Assembly: GCF_014269395.1 (NCBI RefSeq)
Contig: NZ_JACOGK010000005.1
Span: 43,505 to 107,504 of the forward strand
Reading direction: 5' to 3'
Source of the DNA: Megasphaera hominis
Lineage (GTDB): Bacteria > Bacillota > Negativicutes > Veillonellales > Megasphaeraceae
DNA: 64,000 bases
The notes beneath the pieces were generated by a model, which worked only from the letters and a program-made list of their open reading frames with translations, made no database searches and was not told the origin of the DNA. This document shows, in pieces, positions 9,132 through 17,830 of this stretch (position 1 is the stretch's first letter; each line of letters starts with the position of its first letter). The translations under genes and the position numbers were made by a program.

Positions 9132-9168
9132 GAATTTGTGATAGGTCTATTTTACACCTGCTGCAGAC

Positions 9169-10848
9169 TTAGAACAAGCCTGTAATAACGCCGTTTTCGT
9201 CGATGTCCATGCGGTTGGCTGCAGGAACCTTCGGCAGGCCCGGCATAACCATGATGTTGCTCGTCTGGCAGACGATAAAGCCGGCACCGGTGCAAACGCG
9301 TACATCTTTGACGGTGATTTTGAAGTTCTTCGGTGCACCGAGGAGGGCCGGATTATCCGACAGGGAGTACTGGGTCTTAGCGACGCAGATCGGCATCTTG
9401 TCGAGGCCCAGCTTTTCCAGTTCGGCAATCTGCTTCGGTGCATTACCTTCGAGGATGACGCCGTCGCCGCCGTAGATTTCCCTGGTCAGGATTTCCAGCT
9501 TGTGGAGAATCGTGTCGTTCACGTCGTAGAGCGGTTTGTACGGTGTCTTAGGCTGCGCGAGGAGCTGTAAGACCTTGCGGCCCATGTCGAGACCGCCCTG
9601 GCCGCCTTCAGCCCAGCAGTTGTTGAGGGCTACGTCGACGCCGTAGTCTTCGCAGAGCTTCGTCAGGAGGGCGATTTCTGCATCTGTATCGGAGAGGAAG
9701 CGGTTGATGCCTACGAGGACGGGCACGTCGTATTTGCGCATGTTTTCAATGTGCTTAGCCAGGTTGGCAAAGCCTTTTTCGAGGGCTGCCAGATTTTCCG
9801 TCTGGAGATTCTTCTTATCGACGCCGCCGTGCATCTTGAGAGCTCGGATAGTGGCTACGATGACGACTGCGTTCGGTTTGATGCCGGCAAAGCGGCATTT
9901 GATATCCATGAATTTTTCTGCGCCCAGGTCGGCACCGAAGCCGGCTTCCGTAACAGTGATTTCCCCCATCTTGAGGGCCAGCTTGGTGGCAACGACGGAG
10001 TTACAGCCGTGGGCAATATTGGCAAAGGGACCGCCGTGTACGAGGGCCGGCGTATTTTCTGTCGTCTGGACGAGGTTTGGTTTGATGGCATCCTTCATGA
10101 GAATAGCCATGGCGCCGTCGACGTTGAGCTGCCGTGCCGTAACAGGCTGGCCGTCCAAGTCGTAGGCAACGATGATGTCACCCATGCGTTTTTTGAGATC
10201 CATGAGGTCGCTGGCCAGGCAGAGAACGGCCATGATTTCCGAAGCGACGGTAATCATGAAATGATCTTCCCGGGGGAAGCCGTTGACTTTGCCGCCCAGA
10301 CCGACGACGATGTCGCGCAGGGCCCGGTCATTCATATCCATGACGCGTTTCCAGACGATGCGGCGCACGTCAATGCGCAGGGCATTGCCCTGGTGGACGT
10401 GGTTATCGATGGCTGCAGCCAAGAGGTTGTTGGCCGCCGTAATAGCGTGCATATCGCCTGTAAAATGGAGGTTGATATCTTCCATGGGGAGAACCTGGGA
10501 ATAGCCGCCGCCGGCAGCGCCGCCTTTGATGCCAAAGACAGGTCCCAAGGACGGTTCACGCAGGGCCGTCATGGTTTTATGACCCAGTTTATTGAGTGCC
10601 TGTGCCAGGCCGATAGTCGTTAAGGTTTTGCCTTCACCGGCTGGAGTCGGCGTAATGGCCGTGACCAGGACGAGCTTGCCGTCTTCATTTTTTGACAGGC
10701 GTTTAATGGCGTCGAAGGAGACCTTGGCCTTATATTTACCGTACAGTTCCAAATCGTCTTCTGTCAAACCTACTTTTTCTGCAATCTTTACAATCGGTTC
10801 CAATGTCGTCTGCTGCGCAATTTCAATGTCGCTCAATACTTTAGTCAT
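9169..10848 (-). CDS. fhs: Formate--tetrahydrofolate ligase
   Basis: ATP-dependent synthesis of 10-formyl-THF from formate and THF, feeding purines and one-carbon metabolism. The 559-residue protein has the P-loop-like [14 protein letters not shown] near residue 58, [14 protein letters not shown], and a C-terminal [20 protein letters not shown] segment; length is typical. ATG 10848 is chosen because AGGAG lies 12 bases upstream, whereas the ATG at 10872 has no ribosome site. Transcription starts behind a ZTP riboswitch with its own terminator (10882-10978), which links expression to purine/folate status. Confidence 0.97.
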   Translation of the reverse strand: MTKVLSDIEIAQQTTLEPIVKIAEKVGLTEDDLELYGKYKAKVSFDAIKRLSKNEDGKLVLVTAITPTPAGEGKTLTTIGLAQALNKLGHKTMTALREPSLGPVFGIKGGAAGGGYSQVLPMEDINLHFTGDMHAITAANNLLAAAIDNHVHQGNALRIDVRRIVWKRVMDMNDRALRDIVVGLGGKVNGFPREDHFMITVASEIMAVLCLASDLMDLKKRMGDIIVAYDLDGQPVTARQLNVDGAMAILMKDAIKPNLVQTTENTPALVHGGPFANIAHGCNSVVATKLALKMGEITVTEAGFGADLGAEKFMDIKCRFAGIKPNAVVIVATIRALKMHGGVDKKNLQTENLAALEKGFANLAKHIENMRKYDVPVLVGINRFLSDTDAEIALLTKLCEDYGVDVALNNCWAEGGQGGLDMGRKVLQLLAQPKTPYKPLYDVNDTILHKLEILTREIYGGDGVILEGNAPKQIAELEKLGLDKMPICVAKTQYSLSDNPALLGAPKNFKITVKDVRVCTGAGFIVCQTSNIMVMPGLPKVPAANRMDIDENGVITGLF

Positions 10849-10881
10849 ATTGGAAATCAGCTCCTGTTCCATAAATGTAAA

Positions 10882-10978
10882 GAAAAATAGCCGGCCCTCC
10901 GGACTATTGCCCAGACGGTCGGCTTTTCGATATCATGCTCCCATGTGGTTAGTCCACTTCCGTCAGTCACATGACTAT
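10882..10978 (-). promoter_or_regulatory. ZTP (pfl-motif) riboswitch with terminator expression platform
   Basis: Read on the minus strand the leader carries GTGACTGACG, then GTGGACTAACCACATGGGAG, then GCCGACCGTCTGGGCA: the paired arms, hairpin and conserved GGGCA of the pfl motif in the right order. A terminator follows at once (ATAGTCCGG-AGGG-CCGGCTAT then TTTTTC, 10882-10907). This class senses ZTP/ZMP, which accumulate when 10-formyl-THF is short, and typically turns fhs, purH or folD on. The gene and architecture agree with the known class. Confidence 0.93.
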
Positions 10979-10984
10979 GGTGTT

Positions 10985-11014
10985 ATTATACAAGGCCAGG
11001 CCTGGCCTTGTCAA
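10985..11014 (-). promoter_or_regulatory. fhs promoter with a perfect 20-bp palindrome between -35 and -10
   Basis: TTGACA (11009-11014) and TATAAT (10985-10990), both consensus, 18 bases apart. The spacer and the last two -35 bases form CAAGGCCAGGCCTGGCCTTG (10991-11010), a perfect palindrome well placed to be a repressor operator in addition to riboswitch control. Confidence 0.8.
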
Positions 11015-11040
11015 TATGAGTATTTCTTTTGCATAGCGGC

Positions 11041-11862
11041 CTAGAGCTGTACACATTGTTCCTTTTCCAGGCGCACAGGGCCGCCGATGTGGATTTTCTT
11101 TATTTCTCCATCGCTGACGGCTGCTTCAATGGTAATCATGCCGCCAGGCTGACGGATTTCACAGGCGATTTCATGGCCGCACAGCTGGGACAGGGCCGCT
11201 GCCGTAGCGGCTGAGCCGGAACCACAGCTTTGTTCCCAATAGAGGGTCTTCGTGGCCGTTACGTACACAGCCGGAATCATGGTCAGTGTCTTGCGGTCGA
11301 CGAGGTCGAGGCCAAAGGCTTCGTAATGGAAGGTCGAAGCAAAATTGTACACGGCTTTCCAGATCTGGTCGCGATCCAGATTTTTGAGGGCTGTCGTAAA
11401 ATGAACAAAATGGACGATTCCCGGCAACGCTACGCGGTAAAACCGAAAGGCCGTACTGCCTACGTCGAGGCTGACCGTGTCCATCTTTTTGGGCAGCGGC
11501 ATGTCAATGGACGCATCGTAGACCTGGTCTTCTTCGCCACGCTGTACGCGGGCCTGCAAGGGAGCACTACAGCCGGAACAGGAAATCATGTACTCTCCTG
11601 CCTCTGCTCCCGACTGGGACAAGAGATAGGCTGCGGCCGAACGGGACGCGTTGCCGCAAAATTCACCACCCATCATATCGAGCCGGATCTGGGCGCCCTG
11701 GTTGGACGGGGATAAAAAGGCAACCTGTTCTGCGCCGACACAATCAGGCTGCAACAGCCGTTCTGCAATGGCTGCGTGTTCCGACGGAGGGATTTCATCC
11801 AGTACGAGAATGGTCGTGTTGCCACTAGGGTCAGCTTTTACATAATGGATTTCCTGTATCAT
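11041..11862 (-). CDS. DapF-superfamily amino-acid racemase/epimerase (PLP-independent)
   Basis: A 273-residue two-domain protein of the diaminopimelate epimerase superfamily. Both catalytic cysteines are visible: GGEFCGNASRS (Cys69) and EQSCGSGSAAT (Cys213). The surrounding motifs differ from canonical DapF (GNGxR, ECGSGT) and are nearer the histidine/lysine racemase group (CntK, Fusobacterium HisR). Substrate cannot be fixed from sequence. A GAGGTG ribosome site precedes the ATG. It stands alone between fhs and a divergent nitroreductase, with no dap genes nearby. Confidence 0.8.
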   Translation of the reverse strand: MIQEIHYVKADPSGNTTILVLDEIPPSEHAAIAERLLQPDCVGAEQVAFLSPSNQGAQIRLDMMGGEFCGNASRSAAAYLLSQSGAEAGEYMISCSGCSAPLQARVQRGEEDQVYDASIDMPLPKKMDTVSLDVGSTAFRFYRVALPGIVHFVHFTTALKNLDRDQIWKAVYNFASTFHYEAFGLDLVDRKTLTMIPAVYVTATKTLYWEQSCGSGSAATAAALSQLCGHEIACEIRQPGGMITIEAAVSDGEIKKIHIGGPVRLEKEQCVQL

Positions 11863-11934
11863 TTCTGCACCTCAAATAGGATCATTTCCGCATCTGGCTC
11901 CACGAAAAACGGCCAGGCGGCTTACATGGTATCT

Positions 11935-11945
11935 ATTATAGCATA
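11935..11945 (-). promoter_or_regulatory. Extended -10 promoter of the racemase gene
   Basis: ATATGCTATAAT on the minus strand: TATAAT (11935-11940) with the TGn extension, about 70 bases before the start codon. No good -35 is seen, as is allowed for extended -10 promoters. Confidence 0.55.
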
Positions 11946-12035
11946 TTCGGCCCACATATTCAGTCTTATGGAGAAAATAAATCAGATTCTCTGCCACCAG
12001 GCCGCCACCCGGCGTCTGACAGGACAGGCGCCCCA

Positions 12036-12065
12036 TTGACAGGCGCCGTCGTCGTGTATTACGAT
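12036..12065 (+). promoter_or_regulatory. Promoter of the nitroreductase gene
   Basis: TTGACA (12036-12041), 18-base spacer, TACGAT (12060-12065), 34 bases upstream of the ATG at 12100. Confidence 0.5.
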
Positions 12066-12099
12066 GAGATAAAGTATACGCTTAGAAAGGAGCCTTACT

Positions 12100-12675
12100 A
12101 TGGAAGTAGCAACCGCAATCAATGAACGACGCAGTATCCGCAAATATACACCCGAACCGCTGACGCGGGAAGAAATTGAAAAAATCCTGACGGCCGGCAT
12201 GATGGCCCCGTCGTCGAGCAATCTGCAGCCCTGGTATTTTGTGGTCATCGAAAGCAAGGAAAATATGGAGCGCCTGAAGGATATTATGGCCATTGCGACG
12301 AATAACCTGATGCCCTATTTTAAATCCCGCTTTGCCAAGCACCCCCAGGTGATTGCCGATACGTCAGCCTTCGTCCGTCTCTTAGGCGGCGCACCTGTAT
12401 GCATTCTCGCCTTCCTGCTAAAGGATGACTATACCCTGCGCCTTTCGGCCATTCAAAGCGTCGCCGCTGCCATCGAAAACATGCTCCTTACGGCGACGGA
12501 TATGAACCTGGGCAGCTGCTGGCTGACGGCGCCCCTTTCGGGCGGTGTCGACGATCAGATACACGCAGCGTTTGCGCCGGATAAGGGCGAGCTCGTCGCC
12601 ATGGTAACCTTGGGCCACCCGGACCAGGCACCGGCAGCGCCGCGCCGTAAAGACGGACGCTATACGATTATCTGA
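12100..12675 (+). CDS. Nitroreductase family protein (FMN-dependent)
   Basis: A 191-residue FMN oxidoreductase. The N-terminal INERRSIRKYTPEPLTREEI is the family signature that contacts the FMN phosphate; MMAPSSSNLQPWYFVVI near residue 36 and the C-terminal VTLGHPDQAP plus basic KDGR complete the fold. Substrate is not predictable: family members reduce nitro compounds, quinones or flavins. Good AAGGAGCC ribosome site and its own promoter and terminator, so it is monocistronic. Confidence 0.92.
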   Translation: MEVATAINERRSIRKYTPEPLTREEIEKILTAGMMAPSSSNLQPWYFVVIESKENMERLKDIMAIATNNLMPYFKSRFAKHPQVIADTSAFVRLLGGAPVCILAFLLKDDYTLRLSAIQSVAAAIENMLLTATDMNLGSCWLTAPLSGGVDDQIHAAFAPDKGELVAMVTLGHPDQAPAAPRRKDGRYTII

Positions 12676-12693
12676 CCGGTCTCCTTTTCGAGT

Positions 12694-12728
12694 AACGCCA
12701 CACCTTGCACGCCGCAGGGTGTGGCGTT
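12694..12728 (+). terminator. Terminator of the nitroreductase gene
   Basis: Arms AACGCCACACC / GGTGTGGCGTT followed by TTTTTTG. Confidence 0.9.
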
Positions 12729-12740
12729 TTTTGTCCGGTT

Positions 12741-12783
12741 ATACAAAAAGAAACCTGACACCGGGCCAGGTTTCTTTTTGTAT
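12741..12783 (-). terminator. Terminator of the recJ-to-aspS run
   Basis: Perfect 17-base arms ATACAAAAAGAAACCTG / CAGGTTTCTTTTTGTAT, just after the aspS stop; A/T-rich base of the stem lets it act in both directions. Confidence 0.85.
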
Positions 12784-12794
12784 GATTCTTCTTT

Positions 12795-14588
12795 TTATTT
12801 CTTGACGATTTCTTCTTCGAGCTGGATGTGCAGTTCGTGAAGCTGTTTCTTCGTTACTTCCGACGGCGATTCGCTCATGGGATCGATGGCATTCTGCGTC
12901 TTCGGGAAGGCGATGACGTCGCGGATAGATTTGCGTTTGAGCATGAGCATGATCATGCGGTCCAAACCGAAGGCCAGGCCACCATGGGGTGGTGCACCGT
13001 ATTCGAAGGCACGCAGGAGGAAGCCAAATTTCTGTTCGGCATCTTCCGGTGTCAGGCCAATGGCTTTGAATACACGTTTCTGAACGTCCGGCTGGTAAAT
13101 ACGCAGGGAGCCGCCGCCCAGTTCGACGCCGTTTAAGACGAGGTCATAGGCTTTGGCATAGACGTGAGCCGGATCCGTTTCCAGTTTGTCCAGGTCTTCG
13201 TCGCGCATAGCCGTGAACGGATGGTGCATAGCGACATAGCGTTTTTCTTCTTCGCTGTATTCGAACATGGGGAAATCAACAACCCACGTGAAGGCAAATT
13301 CGTCTTCGTTGATGAGGCCCATGCGACGGCCCATTTCTTTACGCAGTTCGCCTAAGGCAGCGGCTACGACAGCCGGTTTGTCGGCGATCATGAGCACGAG
13401 GTCACCCGTTTCAGCGCCGCATTTGGCACCGATGGCACGGAGCTGGTCTTCTGTAAAGAATTTCTTGATCTGTGTCTTTAAAGTGCCGTCTTCGAGGAAG
13501 CCGATCCAGGCAAGGCCCTTAGCACCGTAATGGCTGACGTATTCTACGAGGCCGTCCAGTTCACGACGGGGAATGCCGGCGTCGCCTTTGACGTTGATGG
13601 CTTTGACCTGACCGCCGTTTTCGATGACCGAACGGAATACCTTGAAGTCCGTGTCTTTGACGAGGTCTGTGACATCAGTAAACTTCATGTCGAAGCGCAG
13701 GTCCGGTTTATCGGAGCCGTAGTTTTCCATGGCATAGTCCCAGGTCATACGGTGAATCGGCAGCTTGACGTCGTGGCCCAGGGTTTCTTCAAAGATGTAG
13801 TGAACCATGTTTTCCACGAGGGTCAGGATTTCTTCCTGGCTCATGAAGCTCATTTCCATATCGAGCTGGGTAAATTCTGGCTGACGGTCGGCACGCAGGT
13901 CTTCGTCGCGGAAGCAGCGGGCGATCTGGTAGTAGCGGTCCATACCGGAGATCATGAGGAGCTGTTTGAAAATCTGCGGCGACTGGGGCAGGGCGTAGAA
14001 TTTGCCATCGTTGACACGGCTCGGTACGAGGTAGTCACGGGCACCTTCCGGCGTGCTCTTGCACAGTTCCGGTGTTTCAATATCGATAAAACCATGCTGG
14101 TTGAGGAACGTACGCATAGCGTGCTTTACCTTGTGGCGCATGATCAGGTTGTTCTGCATTTCCGGACGGCGCAGGTCCAGGTAGCGGTATTTGAGGCGGA
14201 TCTTTTCGTCGACGTCGATGTTGTCTTCGATGTAGAACGGCGGTGTCTTAGAGGAATTCAAGATGCGCAGTTCTTCGCAGCGTACTTCGATCGTACCGGT
14301 TTTCATCTTGTCGTTGACCGTATCAGCGTCACGCATGCGGACGATACCACGGACGACGAGAACATATTCCGTACGGACCTGTTCTGCTTTTTCAAAGGAT
14401 TCTTTTTCATAATCCGGCGAAGCGACGACCTGGACGATACCGGTGCGGTCGCGGAGATCGATGAAGATCAGTCCGCCGTGGTCGCGGCGGCGTTCAACCC
14501 AGCCACAAAGAACGACCTCTTTGTCCTTGTCTGCTTCTGACACTTCGGCGCAGTATTGCGACCGATGTAACCCTTCCATTGTATCCAT
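12795..14588 (-). CDS. aspS: Aspartyl-tRNA synthetase
   Basis: Class II synthetase charging tRNA-Asp (597 residues). It has the N-terminal OB-fold (CGWVERRRDHGGLIFIDLRD near residue 28), the catalytic core with PQSPQIFKQLLM and FRDEDLRADRQPEFTQLD, the bacterial GAD insert, and motif 3 FEYGAPPHGGLAFGLDRMIM. The ATG at 14588 gives the family N-terminus; longer upstream reading is not protein-like. It starts seven bases after hisS ends, a classic hisS-aspS pair, and closes the long operon. Discriminating versus non-discriminating type is not certain. Confidence 0.96.
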   Translation of the reverse strand: MDTMEGLHRSQYCAEVSEADKDKEVVLCGWVERRRDHGGLIFIDLRDRTGIVQVVASPDYEKESFEKAEQVRTEYVLVVRGIVRMRDADTVNDKMKTGTIEVRCEELRILNSSKTPPFYIEDNIDVDEKIRLKYRYLDLRRPEMQNNLIMRHKVKHAMRTFLNQHGFIDIETPELCKSTPEGARDYLVPSRVNDGKFYALPQSPQIFKQLLMISGMDRYYQIARCFRDEDLRADRQPEFTQLDMEMSFMSQEEILTLVENMVHYIFEETLGHDVKLPIHRMTWDYAMENYGSDKPDLRFDMKFTDVTDLVKDTDFKVFRSVIENGGQVKAINVKGDAGIPRRELDGLVEYVSHYGAKGLAWIGFLEDGTLKTQIKKFFTEDQLRAIGAKCGAETGDLVLMIADKPAVVAAALGELRKEMGRRMGLINEDEFAFTWVVDFPMFEYSEEEKRYVAMHHPFTAMRDEDLDKLETDPAHVYAKAYDLVLNGVELGGGSLRIYQPDVQKRVFKAIGLTPEDAEQKFGFLLRAFEYGAPPHGGLAFGLDRMIMLMLKRKSIRDVIAFPKTQNAIDPMSESPSEVTKKQLHELHIQLEEEIVKK

Positions 14589-14595
14589 TAGTAAC

Positions 14596-15861
14596 TCATC
14601 CCTTCTTCTGTGTTTCCATATATGCAACAATCCCATCGAGGGGAACGCTGATCTGTTCTTTCGTGGCCATATTGCGAACCTGAGCTTCGCCCTTGGCCAG
14701 TTCATCTTCACCGATGATGACGGTGTATTCTGCGTCGAGCTTATTGGCCGATTTCATCTGGCCTTTCATGCTGCGGCCCAGGAGATCGATTTCCGCATAG
14801 AAGCCGCGGGCGCGCAGGTCCTGCTGGAGGACGAAGGCTTTAGCCCGGGCGGCATCGCCGAGGGCGACGATGAAGACCGGCTTTTTGGCGTTGACCGGCG
14901 GCAGGAGGCCCTGTTCCTTCAGGGTGAGGAGGAGCCGTTCCATACCGATGGCAAAGCCGATACCCGGTGTAGACGGGCCGCCGATTTCTTCGATGAGGCC
15001 GTCGTAGCGTCCGCCGCCGCAGACGGTGCTCTGGGCACCTAAGGGGGCGTACATGATTTCAAAGGCCGTGTTCGTATAGTAATCGAGGCCGCGGACGAGG
15101 CGCGGATCCAGTTCAAAGGGGATGCCGATGCTCGTCAAATAGGCTTGTACTTTATCGAAATGTTCGCGGCAGTCATCACAGAGGTTGTCCGTAATGAGGG
15201 GCACGCCCATTTTCATCATCTTTTCGCCGTCTTCCTTGCAGTCGAGGACGCGGAGCGGGTTCTTTTCGAGCCGTTCGTTGCAATCGTCGCAGAGCTGGTC
15301 CTTTTTGTCGGCAAAGAAATCGAGCAGTTTTTGCCGGTATACAGGACGGCACTTGGGGCAGCCTACGGAATTGAGGTGCAAAATGAGGTCATTCAGGCCT
15401 AATTCGCGGAAAAGCTGGAAGGCCATGGCAATGATTTCGGAATCGACTGCCGGGTCCTTGGAGCCGATTTCTTCGACGCCAAACTGGGTGAACTGGCGGT
15501 ACCGGCCGGCCTGGGGACGGTCATGACGGAACATGGGTCCCATATAATACAGTTTGTGAACTTTCTGTTCACCATAGAGTTTATGTTCCAAAAATGCCCG
15601 TACGACAGATGCCGTATTTTCCGGACGCAGTGTCATGCTCCGTCCGCCACGGTCATTAAAGGTATACATTTCTTTTGTTACTACGTCAGTTGTTTCACCA
15701 ATACCGCGTAAAAACAACTCCGTACTTTCAAACATAGGGGTACGGATTTCGCCAAAACCGTAGAGCGAGCAGATTTCTCTGATTTTTGCTTCAAGAATCT
15801 GCCAGTCTGCCGTTTGTTCCGGCAGGAAATCCTGTGTACCTCGCGGTGCAGTGATTGCCAT
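14596..15861 (-). CDS. hisS: Histidyl-tRNA synthetase
   Basis: Class II synthetase for tRNA-His, 421 residues. Start ATG at 15861 yields MAITAPRGTQDFLPEQ, the usual N-terminus. Motif 2 FRHDRPQAGRYRQFTQFGVE, the HisA-type LVRGLDYYTNTAFEI and the motif 3 GIGFAIGMERLLL are present, followed by the anticodon-binding domain. Its start codon shares one base with the hemZ stop (TAATG), a sign of translational coupling. Confidence 0.97.
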   Translation of the reverse strand: MAITAPRGTQDFLPEQTADWQILEAKIREICSLYGFGEIRTPMFESTELFLRGIGETTDVVTKEMYTFNDRGGRSMTLRPENTASVVRAFLEHKLYGEQKVHKLYYMGPMFRHDRPQAGRYRQFTQFGVEEIGSKDPAVDSEIIAMAFQLFRELGLNDLILHLNSVGCPKCRPVYRQKLLDFFADKKDQLCDDCNERLEKNPLRVLDCKEDGEKMMKMGVPLITDNLCDDCREHFDKVQAYLTSIGIPFELDPRLVRGLDYYTNTAFEIMYAPLGAQSTVCGGGRYDGLIEEIGGPSTPGIGFAIGMERLLLTLKEQGLLPPVNAKKPVFIVALGDAARAKAFVLQQDLRARGFYAEIDLLGRSMKGQMKSANKLDAEYTVIIGEDELAKGEAQVRNMATKEQISVPLDGIVAYMETQKKG

Positions 15862-17333
15862 TACGTATCGTCTCCTCCGTATATCATCGCACATATCCGG
15901 CGCCGCTGGGCCATGCGCTGGGCCAGCAGCTGCCTGTACGTATCAGGATCTTTGGGCATATATACTTTTTCCAGGCTGTGGCCGTCAGAGGCGAGAAACT
16001 TCGTCGTACTGCCGGGACCTGCTGCCAGGATGGTTTGCCGCTCTTCCATCATCTGTATGTTGTACTGGCTTTCTGTCTGTGGCAAAGCGTAGCCTATATT
16101 GGCAAAGCTGGCTGCCATATACTTTTGCCTGTACATATAATACGGAATATAGCCTGCCTGCGCAAGGAGCTGCCGGCTCCGGCTCAGGCTAGCTGCCACT
16201 TCGCCGGCTGGCGGTATTGCCTGCCGCAGGGGATGATGGAATAACGGGGCCTTCTTTTTTAATGCCAACGTATGAATTGTAACATTTTCCGGGTGTAGTT
16301 GGCAAACTATTTCCATATTTTCCTGCATATCTGCCGCTGTCTGGCCGGGCAGGCCGGCAATAAAGTCCATATTGACGACGGAAAAGCCCAAACGGCGGCA
16401 GTTTTCATACATGGTGTACACGTCGGCTACGCTGTGACGGCGGCCTAAGAGATCGAGCAGGCGCTGCTGCATGGTCTGGGGATTGACGCTGATACGGTCG
16501 ACGCCGTACTCGCGCAAAAGGGCCAGTGTAGCCACATCGGCTGTGTCGGGCCGGCCGGCTTCGACGGTCCATTCGCTGAGATCCGGAAAGGATACTGCCA
16601 CAGCCTGCAGGATACGGGCCAGTGCGTCCTTGGGCAGGCACGTAGGCGTACCACCGCCGATGTAAGCCGACGTAACGCGCAGCCCGTACTGGCGGCAGAG
16701 GCTGTCAATGTCCCGTATATCCTCTTCGACTGCGGCTGCAAAGGCCAAAAGTCCGGCTGCCGTTTCCGTCTGGCACAGGCGGGACGGAAAGGAGCAGTAC
16801 AGACAGTGGCTGGGACAGTAGGGAATGCCGATATAGAGGGCCGCTTCCCGGCGGGGCCGTTCGATAAAGGGGCGCTGCAAGGCGGTCATGGCCAGGAGTT
16901 CCTGCGCAATGGCCGGCGTTACGTGATAGTGACGGACGAGCGTCTCCTCTATTGCCGGCGCAGACAGGCCCTGATCACGCAGGTGATGGACGAGCTTTGT
17001 CGGCCGTACACCCATGAGAGTGCCCCAGGGATTTCGCTGTCCCTGGCCAAAGCAGCGGTCATACCAGTGCAGGAGCAGCTCTTTACTGGTCTGCTTGAGG
17101 TCGGCTCCGGCCAGAATATAGGCGTGCGTATGCCACTCTTGTCCCTGCTGATAAAAGGTGACGTCCAGGCGCTGCTGCGTCCCTGCGGCCTGTAACGTAA
17201 CAGCGGCGCCTAAGGGACGCGGTTCATGGCCGCCGCTATAGCCCAGATAGGCCATGACCTGACCGATATGGGCATGCAGTGCCGGCGGCCCTTCATAGGC
17301 ATAGGCCAGTTCCTGTTGTTCGTTCGTGTTCAT
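15861..17333 (-). CDS. hemZ: HemZ-type radical SAM coproporphyrinogen dehydrogenase
   Basis: Oxygen-independent coproporphyrinogen III oxidase-like protein of 490 residues. The radical-SAM cluster CPSHCLYC (CX3CX2C) is near residue 173, with YIGGGTPT near 226 and SVNPQTMQQRLLDLLGR downstream. The roughly 160-residue N-terminal extension before the cluster is characteristic of HemZ rather than HemN/HemW. Family members act in anaerobic haem synthesis or haem handling; no other haem genes are in view, so the exact role is open. Overlaps fur and hisS by one base each, and follows fur, suggesting iron-linked co-expression. Confidence 0.88.
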   Translation of the reverse strand: MNTNEQQELAYAYEGPPALHAHIGQVMAYLGYSGGHEPRPLGAAVTLQAAGTQQRLDVTFYQQGQEWHTHAYILAGADLKQTSKELLLHWYDRCFGQGQRNPWGTLMGVRPTKLVHHLRDQGLSAPAIEETLVRHYHVTPAIAQELLAMTALQRPFIERPRREAALYIGIPYCPSHCLYCSFPSRLCQTETAAGLLAFAAAVEEDIRDIDSLCRQYGLRVTSAYIGGGTPTCLPKDALARILQAVAVSFPDLSEWTVEAGRPDTADVATLALLREYGVDRISVNPQTMQQRLLDLLGRRHSVADVYTMYENCRRLGFSVVNMDFIAGLPGQTAADMQENMEIVCQLHPENVTIHTLALKKKAPLFHHPLRQAIPPAGEVAASLSRSRQLLAQAGYIPYYMYRQKYMAASFANIGYALPQTESQYNIQMMEERQTILAAGPGSTTKFLASDGHSLEKVYMPKDPDTYRQLLAQRMAQRRRICAMIYGGDDT

Positions 17334-17830
17334 TACTGGGCGATCTTTTCTGCTTCTTCTTGCCGTTTTTTCTGGCAGTCTTCACAATAGCCATAGACCT
17401 TGAGCTGATGGTCTACGGTCTGGAAGTGGAAGCGTTTTTGTAGGATCGTTTCCAGTGTTTCCAGGAGGTCGTCCTGGCATTCCCAGACTTTGCCGCAGCC
17501 CAGGCAGATCAGGTGATGATGGTAGTGGCCATCGTCTTCCCGGTCGTTTAATTCATAGCGGCTGCAGCCATCGTCGAAGTCGAGCTTTTTCAAAAGATCC
17601 ATTTCCGTAAAGAGATCGAGCGTACGGTAGACCGTAGCCAGGCCGATTTCCGGTGCCTGCTTCTTGACGATTTCGAAAACGTCTTCTGCACTTAAATGGC
17701 GGGCATCGCTTTCTACAAAGGCCCGCAGCACGACTTGGCGCTGGGAGGTCATCTTGTATTTCTTGGTTTTGATTTGTTCTTTCATTCGGTTCATCATGAG
17801 ATCCATGACTTGGTCTTTAGTTCTTTCCAT
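17333..17830 (-). CDS. Fur-family metalloregulator
   Basis: A 165-residue repressor with a winged-helix domain (MTSQRQVVLRAFVESDARHL near residue 27, VYRTLDLF near 67) and a dimerisation domain holding metal sites: HYHHHLICLGCGKVWEC and the second CxxC pair YCEDCQ. The cysteine pairs form the structural zinc site; the histidine cluster is the sensing site. Fur, PerR and Zur cannot be separated by these motifs alone. It overlaps the transporter gene before it by 14 bp and hemZ after it by one base. Confidence 0.93.
   Translation of the reverse strand: MERTKDQVMDLMMNRMKEQIKTKKYKMTSQRQVVLRAFVESDARHLSAEDVFEIVKKQAPEIGLATVYRTLDLFTEMDLLKKLDFDDGCSRYELNDREDDGHYHHHLICLGCGKVWECQDDLLETLETILQKRFHFQTVDHQLKVYGYCEDCQKKRQEEAEKIAQ

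Noticed and set aside
13530-14540. A 336-codon plus-strand frame opposite aspS
   Set aside because: Entirely inside the aspS catalytic core, with no protein motifs.
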